Assembly (NCBI GenBank): GCA_019635775.1
Contig: JAHBYU010000004.1
Span: forward strand, 205,434-269,433
From: Rhizobiaceae bacterium
GTDB taxonomy: Bacteria; Pseudomonadota; Alphaproteobacteria; Rhizobiales; Rhizobiaceae
DNA: 64,000 bases
Direction: 5' to 3'
Positions 1 to 7,782 of this stretch are shown here, piece by piece; within the stretch, counting starts at the first letter, position 1; each line of letters opens with the position of its first letter. Position numbers and translations under genes: made by a program. Below the pieces are notes generated by a model. That model had not been told where the DNA came from. It ran no database searches and saw nothing but the letters and a program-made list of their open reading frames with translations.

Positions 1-181
1 CGAGGTCGGGCAGGTCATCGAGTTCGAGCCGGAAGCCCAGTCGCAGGCCAAGCTTTCGGCGCGACAAAAGACGCTGTTCGTCTGTGAATTCGGCAAGCTG
101 GGACAGAACTACACGGTACGCGTCCGGCATCCTTTCGATGCCGGCCAGGACATGATGGAAGGCCTGGTTGCCAACAGGTAA
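1..181 (+). CDS. fliM: Flagellar motor switch protein FliM, C-terminal end (partial)
   Basis: Only the last 59 codons are present; the gene enters from the left edge in the frame starting at base 2 and stops with TAA at 179-181. The visible tail contains LFVCEFGKLGQNYTVRV and ends QDMMEGLVANR, which matches the C-terminal SpoA-type domain of rhizobial FliM. FliM forms the middle of the cytoplasmic C-ring of the flagellar motor and contacts FliN and FliG. The fliN start lies 28 bp beyond the stop, so the two are almost certainly cotranscribed. Confidence 0.9.
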   Translation, partial: EVGQVIEFEPEAQSQAKLSARQKTLFVCEFGKLGQNYTVRVRHPFDAGQDMMEGLVANR

Positions 182-209
182 GCCGGATCAGGAGTTGGAG
201 AAGACAGTC

Positions 210-623
210 ATGACGCAAGCCAGCGCGGCATTTGACGAGGAGCACTCGCAGGAACAGCTCAACCGGGCAATCGAGGAACTGCGCGGCGTCCTTAGTGATG
301 AAGAGCAGCAGCGACCGACCCAGCCGCAGTCAACGTCATCGCCCGCGGCGAAGCCCACATTGAACGGCCACAATACGTCGCTCATCATGGATATCCCGGT
401 CGAGGTCCAGATCGTTCTGGGCAGCACCGAGATGGCCGTGTCCGACCTGATGGGGCTCCAGAAGGGCTCGACGGTTGCGCTGAACCGGCGCGTGGGCGAG
501 CCGGTCGATGTCATGGTGAACGGTCGTCGCGTAGCGCGCGGGGAGATCACCGTTTTGCAGAATGATCCGTCGCGCTTCGGCATCACGCTGACGGAAATCA
601 GCGCTGCAACGAAGCTGGGCTGA
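210..623 (+). CDS. fliN: Flagellar motor switch protein FliN
   Basis: 137 aa. FliN is the C-ring protein that works with FliM in torque generation and rotational switching. Residues from about 60 to the end form a SpoA domain beginning MDIPVEVQIVLGST, followed by the family-typical stretch around DVMVNGRRVARGEI. The first ~55 residues are acidic, glutamine-rich and probably disordered. An in-frame ATG at 168 would overlap fliM; ATG 210 was chosen because GGAG at 197-200 sits about nine bases upstream and the protein then starts MTQASAAFDEE. It lies between fliM and fliG, the usual rhizobial order. Confidence 0.92.
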   Translation: MTQASAAFDEEHSQEQLNRAIEELRGVLSDEEQQRPTQPQSTSSPAAKPTLNGHNTSLIMDIPVEVQIVLGSTEMAVSDLMGLQKGSTVALNRRVGEPVDVMVNGRRVARGEITVLQNDPSRFGITLTEISAATKLG

Positions 624-654
624 TGGTCCTGGCGACGCTGAGGGAGATGGCAGC

Positions 655-1668
655 ATGAGCAGCGTCGTGGAGATGACGCGGGCGCAGAAGGCTGCCGCCA
701 TCCTCGTTGCGATGGGCAAACCCTCCGCGAGCAAGCTCCTCAAGTTCTTCAAGCAGGAGGAACTCAAAGCTTTGGTCGAAGGCGCGCGTCTCCTGCGCAC
801 GATCAGCCAGGCGGACCTCGAGAAGATCGTGGCCGAGTTCGAGGCCGAGTTCGCGGAGGGCGCCGGCTTGATGGACTCCAGCGACCAGATGGACACGATC
901 CTCAACGAGACGCTTTCGCCTGAGGAGATGAACGCGCTGATGGGCGTCGAGCAGCCGGCGACGGAAGACAAGGGGCCCCCGCCCGTATGGCCGGATGTGG
1001 AAAAGGCTGATCCGGTTCGGATTGCGGGCTTCCTTTCGGAGGAGCATCCGCAGACCGCGGCACTTGTCCTGTCGAAGCTTTCGCCGGGGACCGCTGCCAA
1101 CGTGCTGCTGGCGATCGACAAGGACGCGCGCAACGAGATCGTCAAGCGCATGATGTCGATGGCGGCCATCCCCGAGGTCGCGACCGGCATCATAGAGGAC
1201 CAGCTTCGTTCGCGCCTGCTTGCCGAAAGCGCCACGCGCGACACATCGGCCGGCCAGATACGCGTCGCCAGCGTCTTGAACGAACTGGACAAGGAAAAGC
1301 TCGACGAATTGATGCAGGATCTCGAGGCGGCAGGCGCGCCGGATATGGATGCCCTGCGCTCGCGGCTGTTCGCATTCGAGGACATCGTCCATCTCACGCA
1401 AAAGGCGCGTGTCGCCCTGTTCGACAGCATATCGAGCGAACTGGTCACGCTTGCTCTGCGCGACGCACCACCGGCGCTGACCGAAGCGGTTCTGTCGTCG
1501 ATCGGCGCGCGCGCGCGGCGCATGATCGAATCCGAACTGGGGCAGGGGTCCGATGGCATCAACGGGGCCGACATAACCCGGGCGCGCAAGGCGATCGCTG
1601 CCAACGCGATCCGCATGGCGCGAGACGGCGCCTTCGAATTGCCGAGCACTGAAAGCGCGGCGGCCTGA
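655..1668 (+). CDS. fliG: Flagellar motor switch protein FliG
   Basis: 337 aa, the normal FliG length. FliG is the upper part of the C-ring; it binds the MS-ring through its N-terminus and meets the stator MotA through charged residues of its C-terminal domain. The N-terminal region (TRAQKAAAILVAMGKPSASK), the middle armadillo-like part (EEHPQTAALVLSKLSP, about residues 125-140) and the C-terminal domain with SIGARARRMIESELG (about 282-296) are all recognisable. A purine-rich AGGGAG sits about nine bases before the ATG. It follows fliN after a 31-bp gap and precedes flhB by 37 bp, consistent with one flagellar operon. Confidence 0.95.
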   Translation: MSSVVEMTRAQKAAAILVAMGKPSASKLLKFFKQEELKALVEGARLLRTISQADLEKIVAEFEAEFAEGAGLMDSSDQMDTILNETLSPEEMNALMGVEQPATEDKGPPPVWPDVEKADPVRIAGFLSEEHPQTAALVLSKLSPGTAANVLLAIDKDARNEIVKRMMSMAAIPEVATGIIEDQLRSRLLAESATRDTSAGQIRVASVLNELDKEKLDELMQDLEAAGAPDMDALRSRLFAFEDIVHLTQKARVALFDSISSELVTLALRDAPPALTEAVLSSIGARARRMIESELGQGSDGINGADITRARKAIAANAIRMARDGAFELPSTESAAA

Positions 1669-1705
1669 GCCGCCTTCTCCTTGAACCCAATCGAGCGCTG
1701 TCGTC

Positions 1706-2785
1706 ATGTCGGATGAAGTCGACAAGGAGAGTAAAACCGAGGAAGCGACCGAGAAGAAAATCCGTGACACGATCGAGAAGGGCAAACTCCCTCAATCGCG
1801 TGAAACCGGCATATTCGCCTCCTTCATCGCCATCCTCATCTTCTTCGTCTTCTTCGCGGGAAACTCGATAATCGAGCTGGGAACCTTTCTCTCGATATTC
1901 CTGGAAAAACCGGATGCCTGGTCGATGGACACGTCAACCGACGTCGTGGCGCTGTCCAGGCTGGTGACGATGGAGATCGGCAAGGCGGTCGCGAGCCTGT
2001 TGATCCTTCTGGTTGTCGCCGGCGTTGGTGCCTCTGCCTTCCAGAATGTCCCGCAATTCGTCGGCGAAAGGATCCGACCGCAGGCTTCGCGCATATCGCT
2101 CTCCAAGGGGTGGTCGCGGCTTTTCGGCGTGCAGGGTTTCGCCGAATTCCTCAAGTCGCTGGGAAAGCTCTTTTTTGCGGTCGCAGTGCTCTGCTTCGTG
2201 CTTTCGGACAGCCTGAGGCAGTTCCTCGCGGGAATGCTGACGCAAACGACGGACTATGTGGCCGTGGTGCGTGGCATGGCGATCGACATCGTCGTTTCCA
2301 TCGTGCTCGTGATGGGGCTCGTCGCGGGCATCGACCTCGTCTGGTCGCGCTTCCACTGGCGGCAGGACCTCCGTATGACCAAACAGGAGGTCAAGGACGA
2401 GCTGAAGCAGTCGGAAGGTGACCCGATCGTCAAGTCGCGGCTGCGTTCGCTCGCGCGCGACAGGGCGCGACGGCGTATGATGACGGCGGTACCTCGGGCG
2501 ACTTTGGTCATTGCCAATCCGACTCACTATGCCATCGCATTGCGGTATGTGCGTGAGGAAGACAGCGCGCCGATGGTTCTGGCGAAAGGCACTGATCTCG
2601 TCGCGCTGAAGATCCGCGAAATAGCCGAGGCCAACAACGTACCGGTTTTCGAAGACGTGGCGCTTGCCCGTTCCATGTACAAGCAAGTTTCGGTCGATAG
2701 CGTCATACCGCAACAGTTCTACCAAGCTGTCGCCGAACTGATCCGGGTTGTGTACTCACAGAAGGCCAAGCGAAAGCTCCAATGA
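1706..2785 (+). CDS. flhB: Flagellar type III export switch protein FlhB
   Basis: 359 aa. FlhB is the inner-membrane export component that switches substrate specificity from rod/hook to filament proteins. The N-terminus is charged (KTEEATEKKIRDTIEKGK, family-typical), followed by four hydrophobic segments between about residues 30 and 210. The cytoplasmic domain carries the NPTH autocleavage motif, with the asparagine at about residue 271, and the following YAIALRY strand. The length is normal. It ends in an ATGA overlap with the small gene downstream, indicating translational coupling. Confidence 0.95.
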   Translation: MSDEVDKESKTEEATEKKIRDTIEKGKLPQSRETGIFASFIAILIFFVFFAGNSIIELGTFLSIFLEKPDAWSMDTSTDVVALSRLVTMEIGKAVASLLILLVVAGVGASAFQNVPQFVGERIRPQASRISLSKGWSRLFGVQGFAEFLKSLGKLFFAVAVLCFVLSDSLRQFLAGMLTQTTDYVAVVRGMAIDIVVSIVLVMGLVAGIDLVWSRFHWRQDLRMTKQEVKDELKQSEGDPIVKSRLRSLARDRARRRMMTAVPRATLVIANPTHYAIALRYVREEDSAPMVLAKGTDLVALKIREIAEANNVPVFEDVALARSMYKQVSVDSVIPQQFYQAVAELIRVVYSQKAKRKLQ

Positions 2786-3219
2786 ACCGACAGCCGCATT
2801 CAGCGTCTCGCGAGGCCATCGTGGCGGAAGCCATCAGGGAGGTTGTCGGCGAGTTGCGTCTCGTCGACGCGTCCGACTACATCGCCTTCATCCGGCTCGA
2901 GCATTTTGCGACCGTCTCGGATATCGTGGATTCGGCAGCGGAACTGTTCTTCATGCCTGGCACGCTGAGACTGGGCCACGGCGGCGAGGCTCATGTCACA
3001 TGGTCCGATCCGCCTCGCATCATCCTTGACCTGGAGCTTCGACCAGCAGGCGCGACCGTCTATTTCGCGCTGATCCTCGAAGACGAGCGGGCAGCGGTCG
3101 AGGTGAATTATGTGTCCTTCGACCGTCCAGACCCGGACCCGGAACGCAACACGGCCTTTCTTGCAGCGGCTCTCGAGAGTTCGCGCATACGCCGTACCGA
3201 GCCGGTGGCCGGACTCTGA
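2782..3219 (+). CDS. Conserved hypothetical protein coupled to flhB
   Basis: 145 aa, function not recognised. Its ATG overlaps the flhB stop by four bases, so it is probably translated together with FlhB and belongs to the flagellar operon. The protein has no signal peptide or membrane segment. Residues 12-60 look helical and the region about 70-115 alternates hydrophobic residues as in beta strands (ARIILDLELRPAG-like pattern, VYFALILEDE). I recall rhizobial flhB genes being followed by a small uncharacterised gene in this position, so a minor role in motility is the reasonable guess, but nothing in the sequence proves it. Confidence 0.7.
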   Translation: MNRQPHSASREAIVAEAIREVVGELRLVDASDYIAFIRLEHFATVSDIVDSAAELFFMPGTLRLGHGGEAHVTWSDPPRIILDLELRPAGATVYFALILEDERAAVEVNYVSFDRPDPDPERNTAFLAAALESSRIRRTEPVAGL

Positions 3220-3221
3220 AC

Positions 3222-3989
3222 CTATTCGATGAGGCCGAGCCGAAGCGCCTTGGCCACGGCGTGCATGCGGTTGACCGCATCGAGCTTCTGGGCCGTGTTG
3301 GTCAGATACTGGTTTGCGGTGTGCACCGACAGTTTCAGCGTCCGGGCGATTTCCTCGCTGGTATAGCCGTTCGCGGTGAGCTTGAGGCATTCGAGTTCGC
3401 GCTTTGAAATGGACGGGAACCGGCCGGCTTCGCCGGGCCTGATACGCGCTACGGCTTCAAACAGGGAGAAGCACCGCGCGTGGATCTCGCAAAGGCTCTC
3501 GGGTGTGAGCGTTAGCTCGAACCCGAGGAACACGACAAGGCCGCACCGCCCGCGATCCGTATGGACCGGAAACGCGATACCCGCCGTCTCGGGCACAAGC
3601 GCTTCGATCCTCATCGGCCAGACGAGCCTTTCGAAACAGTCAGCGGCGCTGCTGGCGGGTTCGTCCGCCCACCAAAGCGGCACACTCGAATTGCGGATGT
3701 GGCGAACAATGTTGGCCCGGTCGTCGCCCGTGATGTGGATCGTCTCGGACGAGATGGCCGGATAGCTGGAATCGAAGCACGGCCAGAGCAGGGGTCGGTC
3801 AGGCAATGGCGCCGAGAAAAAGAAAGCAAAGCTTTCGGCGTTGATGTCCACCGCGATCCAGCGCGCCCGCCGGACAGCATCTGGAATGGTGGTGGTGCGC
3901 TGTTGCTCGGAATAGAGCGCTGCTCCCCCGAAAAGCGGACGATGGACGTCCTGGGAGATTTCCCCGGCGATTTCGACCGCAGCGCTCAA
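3222..3989 (-). CDS. visR: LuxR-family motility regulator VisR
   Basis: 255 aa. VisN and VisR are LuxR-type proteins that together activate the flagellar, motility and chemotaxis regulon in rhizobia. The C-terminal HTH_LuxR domain (last ~65 residues) is clear: SKRELECLKLTANGYTSEEI then LKLSVHTANQYL. The N-terminal ~185 residues resemble an autoinducer-binding-like domain of uncertain ligand. An upstream reading frame stays open to 4151, but the visN stop sits at 3986-3988; the best start is the TTG at 3989-3987, which overlaps that TGA as TTGA. The TTG start and coupling to visN are inferred. It converges on the gene ending at 3219 with a two-base gap. Confidence 0.85.
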   Translation of the reverse strand: MSAAVEIAGEISQDVHRPLFGGAALYSEQQRTTTIPDAVRRARWIAVDINAESFAFFFSAPLPDRPLLWPCFDSSYPAISSETIHITGDDRANIVRHIRNSSVPLWWADEPASSAADCFERLVWPMRIEALVPETAGIAFPVHTDRGRCGLVVFLGFELTLTPESLCEIHARCFSLFEAVARIRPGEAGRFPSISKRELECLKLTANGYTSEEIARTLKLSVHTANQYLTNTAQKLDAVNRMHAVAKALRLGLIE

Positions 3990-4696
3990 ATGATGCCGTT
4001 CCTGATTGCGGTCGCGATCGCCATCGCACGGTTGCTCGCCGACAGTTTCTGGATGGCGTGCGTCACGTAGTTGTTCACCGTGTTCCCGGAAACCCCAAGG
4101 ATTAGTGCGACCTCCTCGGTGGTCTTTCCTTCGGAGACCCAAAGAAGGCATTCGCGCTCACGGTCGGATAGGGGATCCTGCGTGTCCGCCGTGGACAGCA
4201 GGTCCGACATCTTGGAGAGGGCGTATCCGCAGCGCATCTGGACGACTACCAGCTTGGCCTCATTGATGAAGTTCGGATGCTCCGATGAAAGCAACAGGAA
4301 ATGCCGTTGCCTGCCAACCTGAACAGCGAGCGCGTAGAGTTCGCGGTGGCCGAGCACGTCGAGCATGGCTGCTTCCTCGCCGCCGAGAACCTCCGGCATG
4401 GGTGGCGCGTGCGCGACAAGGAGGCCGCGCGGTCGGCTGCCGGGCGGCGCCGCCGGCAGTTGCGCCAGCCTCGCGATGACATCGAGCCCGACAAGCTCGA
4501 TTGCGTCGTGAATCCAGTTTGATGCGAGGATTCGGACCGTGTTGTGGTCTTCACTGCTCACGATGGCGACAAGCATGTAGGCATCGGCCATGACCTCGGC
4601 GGTTATCTCCATGAGGAACGCCGTCAGGTCTCCGCGCGATGCCGAACCGGCTGGCGTGAGCGTCGAAGGGTCGGAAAATGCTTGAACCGTGGTCAA
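3986..4696 (-). CDS. visN: LuxR-family motility regulator VisN
   Basis: 236 aa, the upstream member of the visN-visR pair. In Sinorhizobium and Agrobacterium the two proteins act together, apparently as a heteromer, at the top of the motility hierarchy. The C-terminal HTH_LuxR domain (about residues 173-236) reads LSDRERECLLWVSEGKTTEE, then ILGVSGNTVNNYV. The N-terminal part has the mixed alpha/beta pattern of the ligand-binding half of LuxR proteins. Its assignment as VisN rather than VisR rests on gene order (visN first) and co-location with fliMNG-flhB. The last codons overlap the TTG start of visR. Confidence 0.85.
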   Translation of the reverse strand: MTTVQAFSDPSTLTPAGSASRGDLTAFLMEITAEVMADAYMLVAIVSSEDHNTVRILASNWIHDAIELVGLDVIARLAQLPAAPPGSRPRGLLVAHAPPMPEVLGGEEAAMLDVLGHRELYALAVQVGRQRHFLLLSSEHPNFINEAKLVVVQMRCGYALSKMSDLLSTADTQDPLSDRERECLLWVSEGKTTEEVALILGVSGNTVNNYVTHAIQKLSASNRAMAIATAIRNGII

Positions 4697-5004
4697 TGGC
4701 AGGCCAGAATCATCCCGTTACCGGCGGCAGCGACTGCCGGCCGGATAGCTGCTTTCCGGTGGTGTGAAGACTCAGGTTACGTACGCTTAAAGATCGAGCC
4801 GATTCGAAGAGCGTACGCAAAACCACGAATGCCTGCGGGTAGAATTTCCGCGTCGGCGCATGTCTGATGGTTTCGCCGGCCCCCCAAGGTACGGCTGATT
4901 CGGGGATAATCTACCCGCAGACGAATCGGACATCAAATGCCGATTGACAAAAGATGGGATTCGAGTCCGCATCAAGACTCAGATCCTGACAGGCCGGTCC
5001 TCTG
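4697..5004. other. Intergenic region upstream of visN, no gene seen
   Basis: About 300 bases between the visN start and the stop of the next minus-strand gene. It must hold the visNR promoter and the end of the upstream transcript. The 7-mer CGTACGC occurs twice about 30 bases apart (near 4781 and 4812), the second inside the palindrome GCGTACGC; these could be regulator half-sites but there is no other support. Short reading frames on both strands lack ribosome-binding sites and recognisable content. Confidence 0.4.
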
Positions 5005-5574
5005 TCATCGACCCTGATCGGCATCTTTTTTACCGGGCGCGTCTTCACTCCCGATATCTTCGTCCCACATGTCCTCTGAGACGAAACCGTCCCATCCGTC
5101 CCCAGCATATTCGCCGCGCTTGACGTTTGTGTTGATGGCGCCGCATCGGCGCAGGATATCGATCACCTTCGCGACTTCATCGTCGTGGACGCGCGCCGTA
5201 ACGAGCGTACGGCCCTTGGGGATCGATCCGCCTCCGCTCGTGGCGTATCTCATGTGGCCGGTGGCATTCACGAAAATGCCCACGACGCCACCTGCAATGC
5301 AGCCCGCCGCCGCGCCGAAGATGGCGGTCGTCAGCCAACCCATGCGGGCGAAGAGGCCGAGATCCGGTATGGCAAAGCCGGCCAGCCCCGCCAGAACGCC
5401 CGCCACACCTCCGATTGCCGCACCAAGAACGGCGTCCTGGAGGATTTTCACGAACCGGTTGCGGCGAGGGCCGACGATCGTGATGTCTTCGCTGGCAACG
5501 CCGAAATCCGACAGGGCGTCGACCGCGGCGATCACCTCGTCATAGGTATCGAACAGCGCGCCGATGGTCTGCAT
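5005..5574 (-). CDS. General stress protein-like membrane protein (YflT/17M N-terminal type)
   Basis: 189 aa. The first ~45 residues (TIGALFDTYDEVIAAVDAL, then DITIVGP) resemble the general-stress-protein 17M/YflT module, often found at the start of small membrane-associated stress proteins. Residues about 47-105 contain two glycine/alanine-rich hydrophobic segments that probably form a membrane hairpin. The region after residue 115 returns to a soluble fold (RTLVTARVHDDEVAKVIDIL), and the tail is very acidic (SEDMWDEDIGSED). GAGGTCAAGG precedes the ATG. It stands alone between visN and a small plus-strand gene. The stress link comes only from family resemblance. Confidence 0.65.
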   Translation of the reverse strand: MQTIGALFDTYDEVIAAVDALSDFGVASEDITIVGPRRNRFVKILQDAVLGAAIGGVAGVLAGLAGFAIPDLGLFARMGWLTTAIFGAAAGCIAGGVVGIFVNATGHMRYATSGGGSIPKGRTLVTARVHDDEVAKVIDILRRCGAINTNVKRGEYAGDGWDGFVSEDMWDEDIGSEDAPGKKDADQGR

Positions 5575-5676
5575 GCCTTGACCTCACGAACCGGGCTTGA
5601 CCGGAAAGCGGCCTATAGCCCATCACTTGTATCCTACGCGGAAAAGCCCGCGATTGCGATGGCAGGGAGGTTCGCC

Positions 5677-5982
5677 GTGGTCGAAACGCTTTGGCGCCAT
5701 ATGTCGGGCGCCCCAAGGGATGGCAGCCGCATCCTCGTTACCGTACGCTCGTCGGAGCAGGGCCCGGCCGAGGTAGACGTTGCCTATTGGGCGAGAGCCG
5801 ACCAGTTCGGCATCGAGGGCTGGAGGGCCGCGGATTCTCATCCGGGGCAGATCATCGCCTATGCCGATCCCGAGCTGAAATGCTGGATGCCGTTGCCGTC
5901 AGCAGGTCAGGACGACGGCGCGGACCTCCCGGCGCCCTGGGCCGGCGAGGATGCAGAGGAGCTTTTCGGCTCCGGCATCTGA
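5677..5982 (+). CDS. Small conserved hypothetical protein
   Basis: 101 aa, function unknown. The frame is open well upstream, but a strong AGGGAGG at 5663-5669 lies seven bases before GTG 5677, which is chosen as the start (VVETLWRHMSGAPRDGS). An ATG at 5659 lacks a comparable site. The protein is soluble, tryptophan-rich and acidic at its end (WAGEDAEELFGSG). The central part, with short strands and the pattern APRDGSRILVTVR...WMPLP, looks like a small beta-rich domain seen in other rhizobial hypotheticals. It is transcribed convergently to the GntR regulator, with 16 bases between the stops. Confidence 0.55.
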   Translation: MVETLWRHMSGAPRDGSRILVTVRSSEQGPAEVDVAYWARADQFGIEGWRAADSHPGQIIAYADPELKCWMPLPSAGQDDGADLPAPWAGEDAEELFGSGI

Positions 5983-5998
5983 GCTCAGACCGGCTCGA

Positions 5999-6757
5999 TC
6001 AGGATTGCGGAGAATAGCGGCTGCCGAGCGAGTAGCGGTTGCCCGCATAGATCAGCCGGTTGACGGTCGCGACTGAAGTCCCCGACCATGTTCGGCGGTG
6101 AAGCAGAAGGCACGGCGTTCCCGGTTCGAGCATCAGGAGATTGGCCGTTTCATCGTCGGCGGCAATGGCGGAGATGACGTGCTCGACCTCGGTCAGCGGC
6201 GTGCTTTGCTGGAGATAGTCGAACGTGGTGGTCGTCTCGAAGTCCTGCGCTTCATAATCCGGAACCAGCCGCGAATTGACGAAACGCTCCTCCAGCAGCA
6301 CGGGAACACCGTTCTCGTGATGGATGATAACGGAATGCCCCACCGGTGACCGGCTGGCAAATTCGAAGGCGGCTGCGAGGTCCGGCGTAGGCACGATGGT
6401 TTCCAGCAGGACAACCCTGGAATGATGTTTCGCCGCGCGTTCCGCGATCTCGTCGGCGATATCGTTGATCTCGATCAGTGCCGATTGCGGCCTGGGTGGC
6501 GCGACGAACGTGCCGACACCCTGGATGCGCAGGAGATGCCCCTGCGAGGTGAGTTCGCGCAGCGCGCGGTGCACCGTCATGCGAGAGACGCCGAGCGAGG
6601 CGACCAGCTCGTTCTCGGAAGGCAGCTTCTCGTTGCGCCCCCACGCTCCGCTGCCGATGTTGGTCAGGACATATTCCTTGACCTTCTCATAGAGCGGCCC
6701 GGTTGAATCGGACAAGCCATTCGTGCGGCTGTCGCCTTTGGGTCCCGTCTCCTTCAT
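5999..6757 (-). CDS. GntR/HutC-family transcriptional regulator
   Basis: 252 aa. The N-terminal winged helix (about residues 20-85) carries KLPSENELVASLGVSRMTVH and the GVGTFV wing, both diagnostic of GntR. The C-terminal UTRA domain (about 95-245) ends in the usual LLLHRRTWSGTSVATVNRLIY stretch seen in HutC-type proteins. UTRA domains sense small metabolites, so this is the likely local repressor of the eight-gene catabolic unit in which it is the last gene. It overlaps the zinc dehydrogenase gene by four bases. A matching operator candidate lies before the ABC ATPase gene at 13215-13236. HutC itself is less likely because no hut genes are nearby. Confidence 0.88.
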   Translation of the reverse strand: MKETGPKGDSRTNGLSDSTGPLYEKVKEYVLTNIGSGAWGRNEKLPSENELVASLGVSRMTVHRALRELTSQGHLLRIQGVGTFVAPPRPQSALIEINDIADEIAERAAKHHSRVVLLETIVPTPDLAAAFEFASRSPVGHSVIIHHENGVPVLLEERFVNSRLVPDYEAQDFETTTTFDYLQQSTPLTEVEHVISAIAADDETANLLMLEPGTPCLLLHRRTWSGTSVATVNRLIYAGNRYSLGSRYSPQS

Positions 6758-7776
6758 TCGGCCGCCTTTCCGATCCGGATGATGGTCTTAAGACCGCGCG
6801 CTCCTCCGCCGAGAAGGCGCTCATAGGCGGCAGGTACGTCTTCGAGGGCGATCTGCGCATCGACCAGCCGTTCCAGTTGCGGGGCAAGACCGGGCAGGAG
6901 TGCGACGGCCTCGGGAAGCTCATCGACGAAGGCATGGCATCCGATCAGCGCGGTTTCCATTTCGACCAACGTGTTGAGGTCCAGTTCCACCGGCGCGTTC
7001 GAGATGCCGACCAGCGCGATCGAGCCGCCGCCGGACAGCAGGCCAAGCGTCGTCTTGAGAACGCCGCCGTCGCCCGTTGCGTCGCAGGCATAGAGAACCG
7101 GGCGACCGTTAAGGGCGGTTCGGATTGATGCTGCATCCAGAGTGACGGCTGTTGCCCCGGTGACCTCCGCCACGAGGTTGGCGCGCCCGGCGTTCCTGTC
7201 GGCGACGAGGACGGCGCCATCGTGGAGATGCGACAGGAGCAAGGCAACGAAGCCGCCGATCGGGCCGCATCCGATGACAAGAACCGGCTCGCCATTCGGC
7301 ACGGCCTGCTTGCGCAGGGCATGAAGCGCAACAGCAAGCGGTTCGGCCATCGCCGCGATCGCCGGATCGAGGCGGTGGTCGTGCCTGCAAAGAAGACGTG
7401 CCGGAAGCGTGACGAAATCGGCGAAACCCCCGTCGCAGACTTCGCCGATGAACCCTAGGTGGCGGCAGACATTGGTCCGTCCTGCCTTGCAGGCATCGCA
7501 TTCGCCGCACCAGAAACGCGAATCCGCGACCACCGTGTCGCCGACGACGAAGTCGGAGACGCCTTGCCCCAGCTCGGTCACGACACCTGCGAATTCATGG
7601 CCCGCGGTGGAGGGAGAGCGGCTTATCCAGTGGCCGGTCCGGTAGTTGTGAAGGTCGGAGCCGCATATGCCGGCAGCCGTGACCCGCAGCGTGACCCAGC
7701 CGCGCTCGGGCGAGGCAGGTCTGGCGATCTCCTCCACCCTTAGATCGCGCGCGGCGTACAGCCGGACGGCCCTCAT
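6754..7776 (-). CDS. Zinc-dependent medium-chain dehydrogenase (polyol/DHPS type)
   Basis: 340 aa. This is an MDR-family NAD(P)-dependent alcohol dehydrogenase of the sorbitol/threonine dehydrogenase type. Catalytic zinc ligands are visible in GICGSDLHNYRTG and TAGHEFAG; the structural zinc lobe is CGECDACKAGRTNVC; the nucleotide-binding GCGPIGGF follows at about residue 172. It should oxidise a secondary alcohol of a small diol or polyol. Its place beside the HpsN-like protein and an SDR suggests the role of one of the 2-dehydrogenases that interconvert dihydroxypropanesulfonate enantiomers (HpsO/HpsP), by inference only. It is separated by six bases from the preceding hisD-like gene. Confidence 0.85.
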   Translation of the reverse strand: MRAVRLYAARDLRVEEIARPASPERGWVTLRVTAAGICGSDLHNYRTGHWISRSPSTAGHEFAGVVTELGQGVSDFVVGDTVVADSRFWCGECDACKAGRTNVCRHLGFIGEVCDGGFADFVTLPARLLCRHDHRLDPAIAAMAEPLAVALHALRKQAVPNGEPVLVIGCGPIGGFVALLLSHLHDGAVLVADRNAGRANLVAEVTGATAVTLDAASIRTALNGRPVLYACDATGDGGVLKTTLGLLSGGGSIALVGISNAPVELDLNTLVEMETALIGCHAFVDELPEAVALLPGLAPQLERLVDAQIALEDVPAAYERLLGGGARGLKTIIRIGKAAE

Positions 7777-7782
7777 CGACGC

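Noticed and set aside
336-1649. Long minus-strand open frames over fliN/fliG (336-1649 and 598-1785)
   Set aside because: They mirror the well-supported fliN, fliG and flhB genes, have arginine/serine-rich shadow composition and no ribosome-binding sites.
4787-4975. Short minus-strand frame in the gap upstream of visN
   Set aside because: 62 codons, no ribosome-binding site, no recognisable content; the region is better read as promoter DNA.
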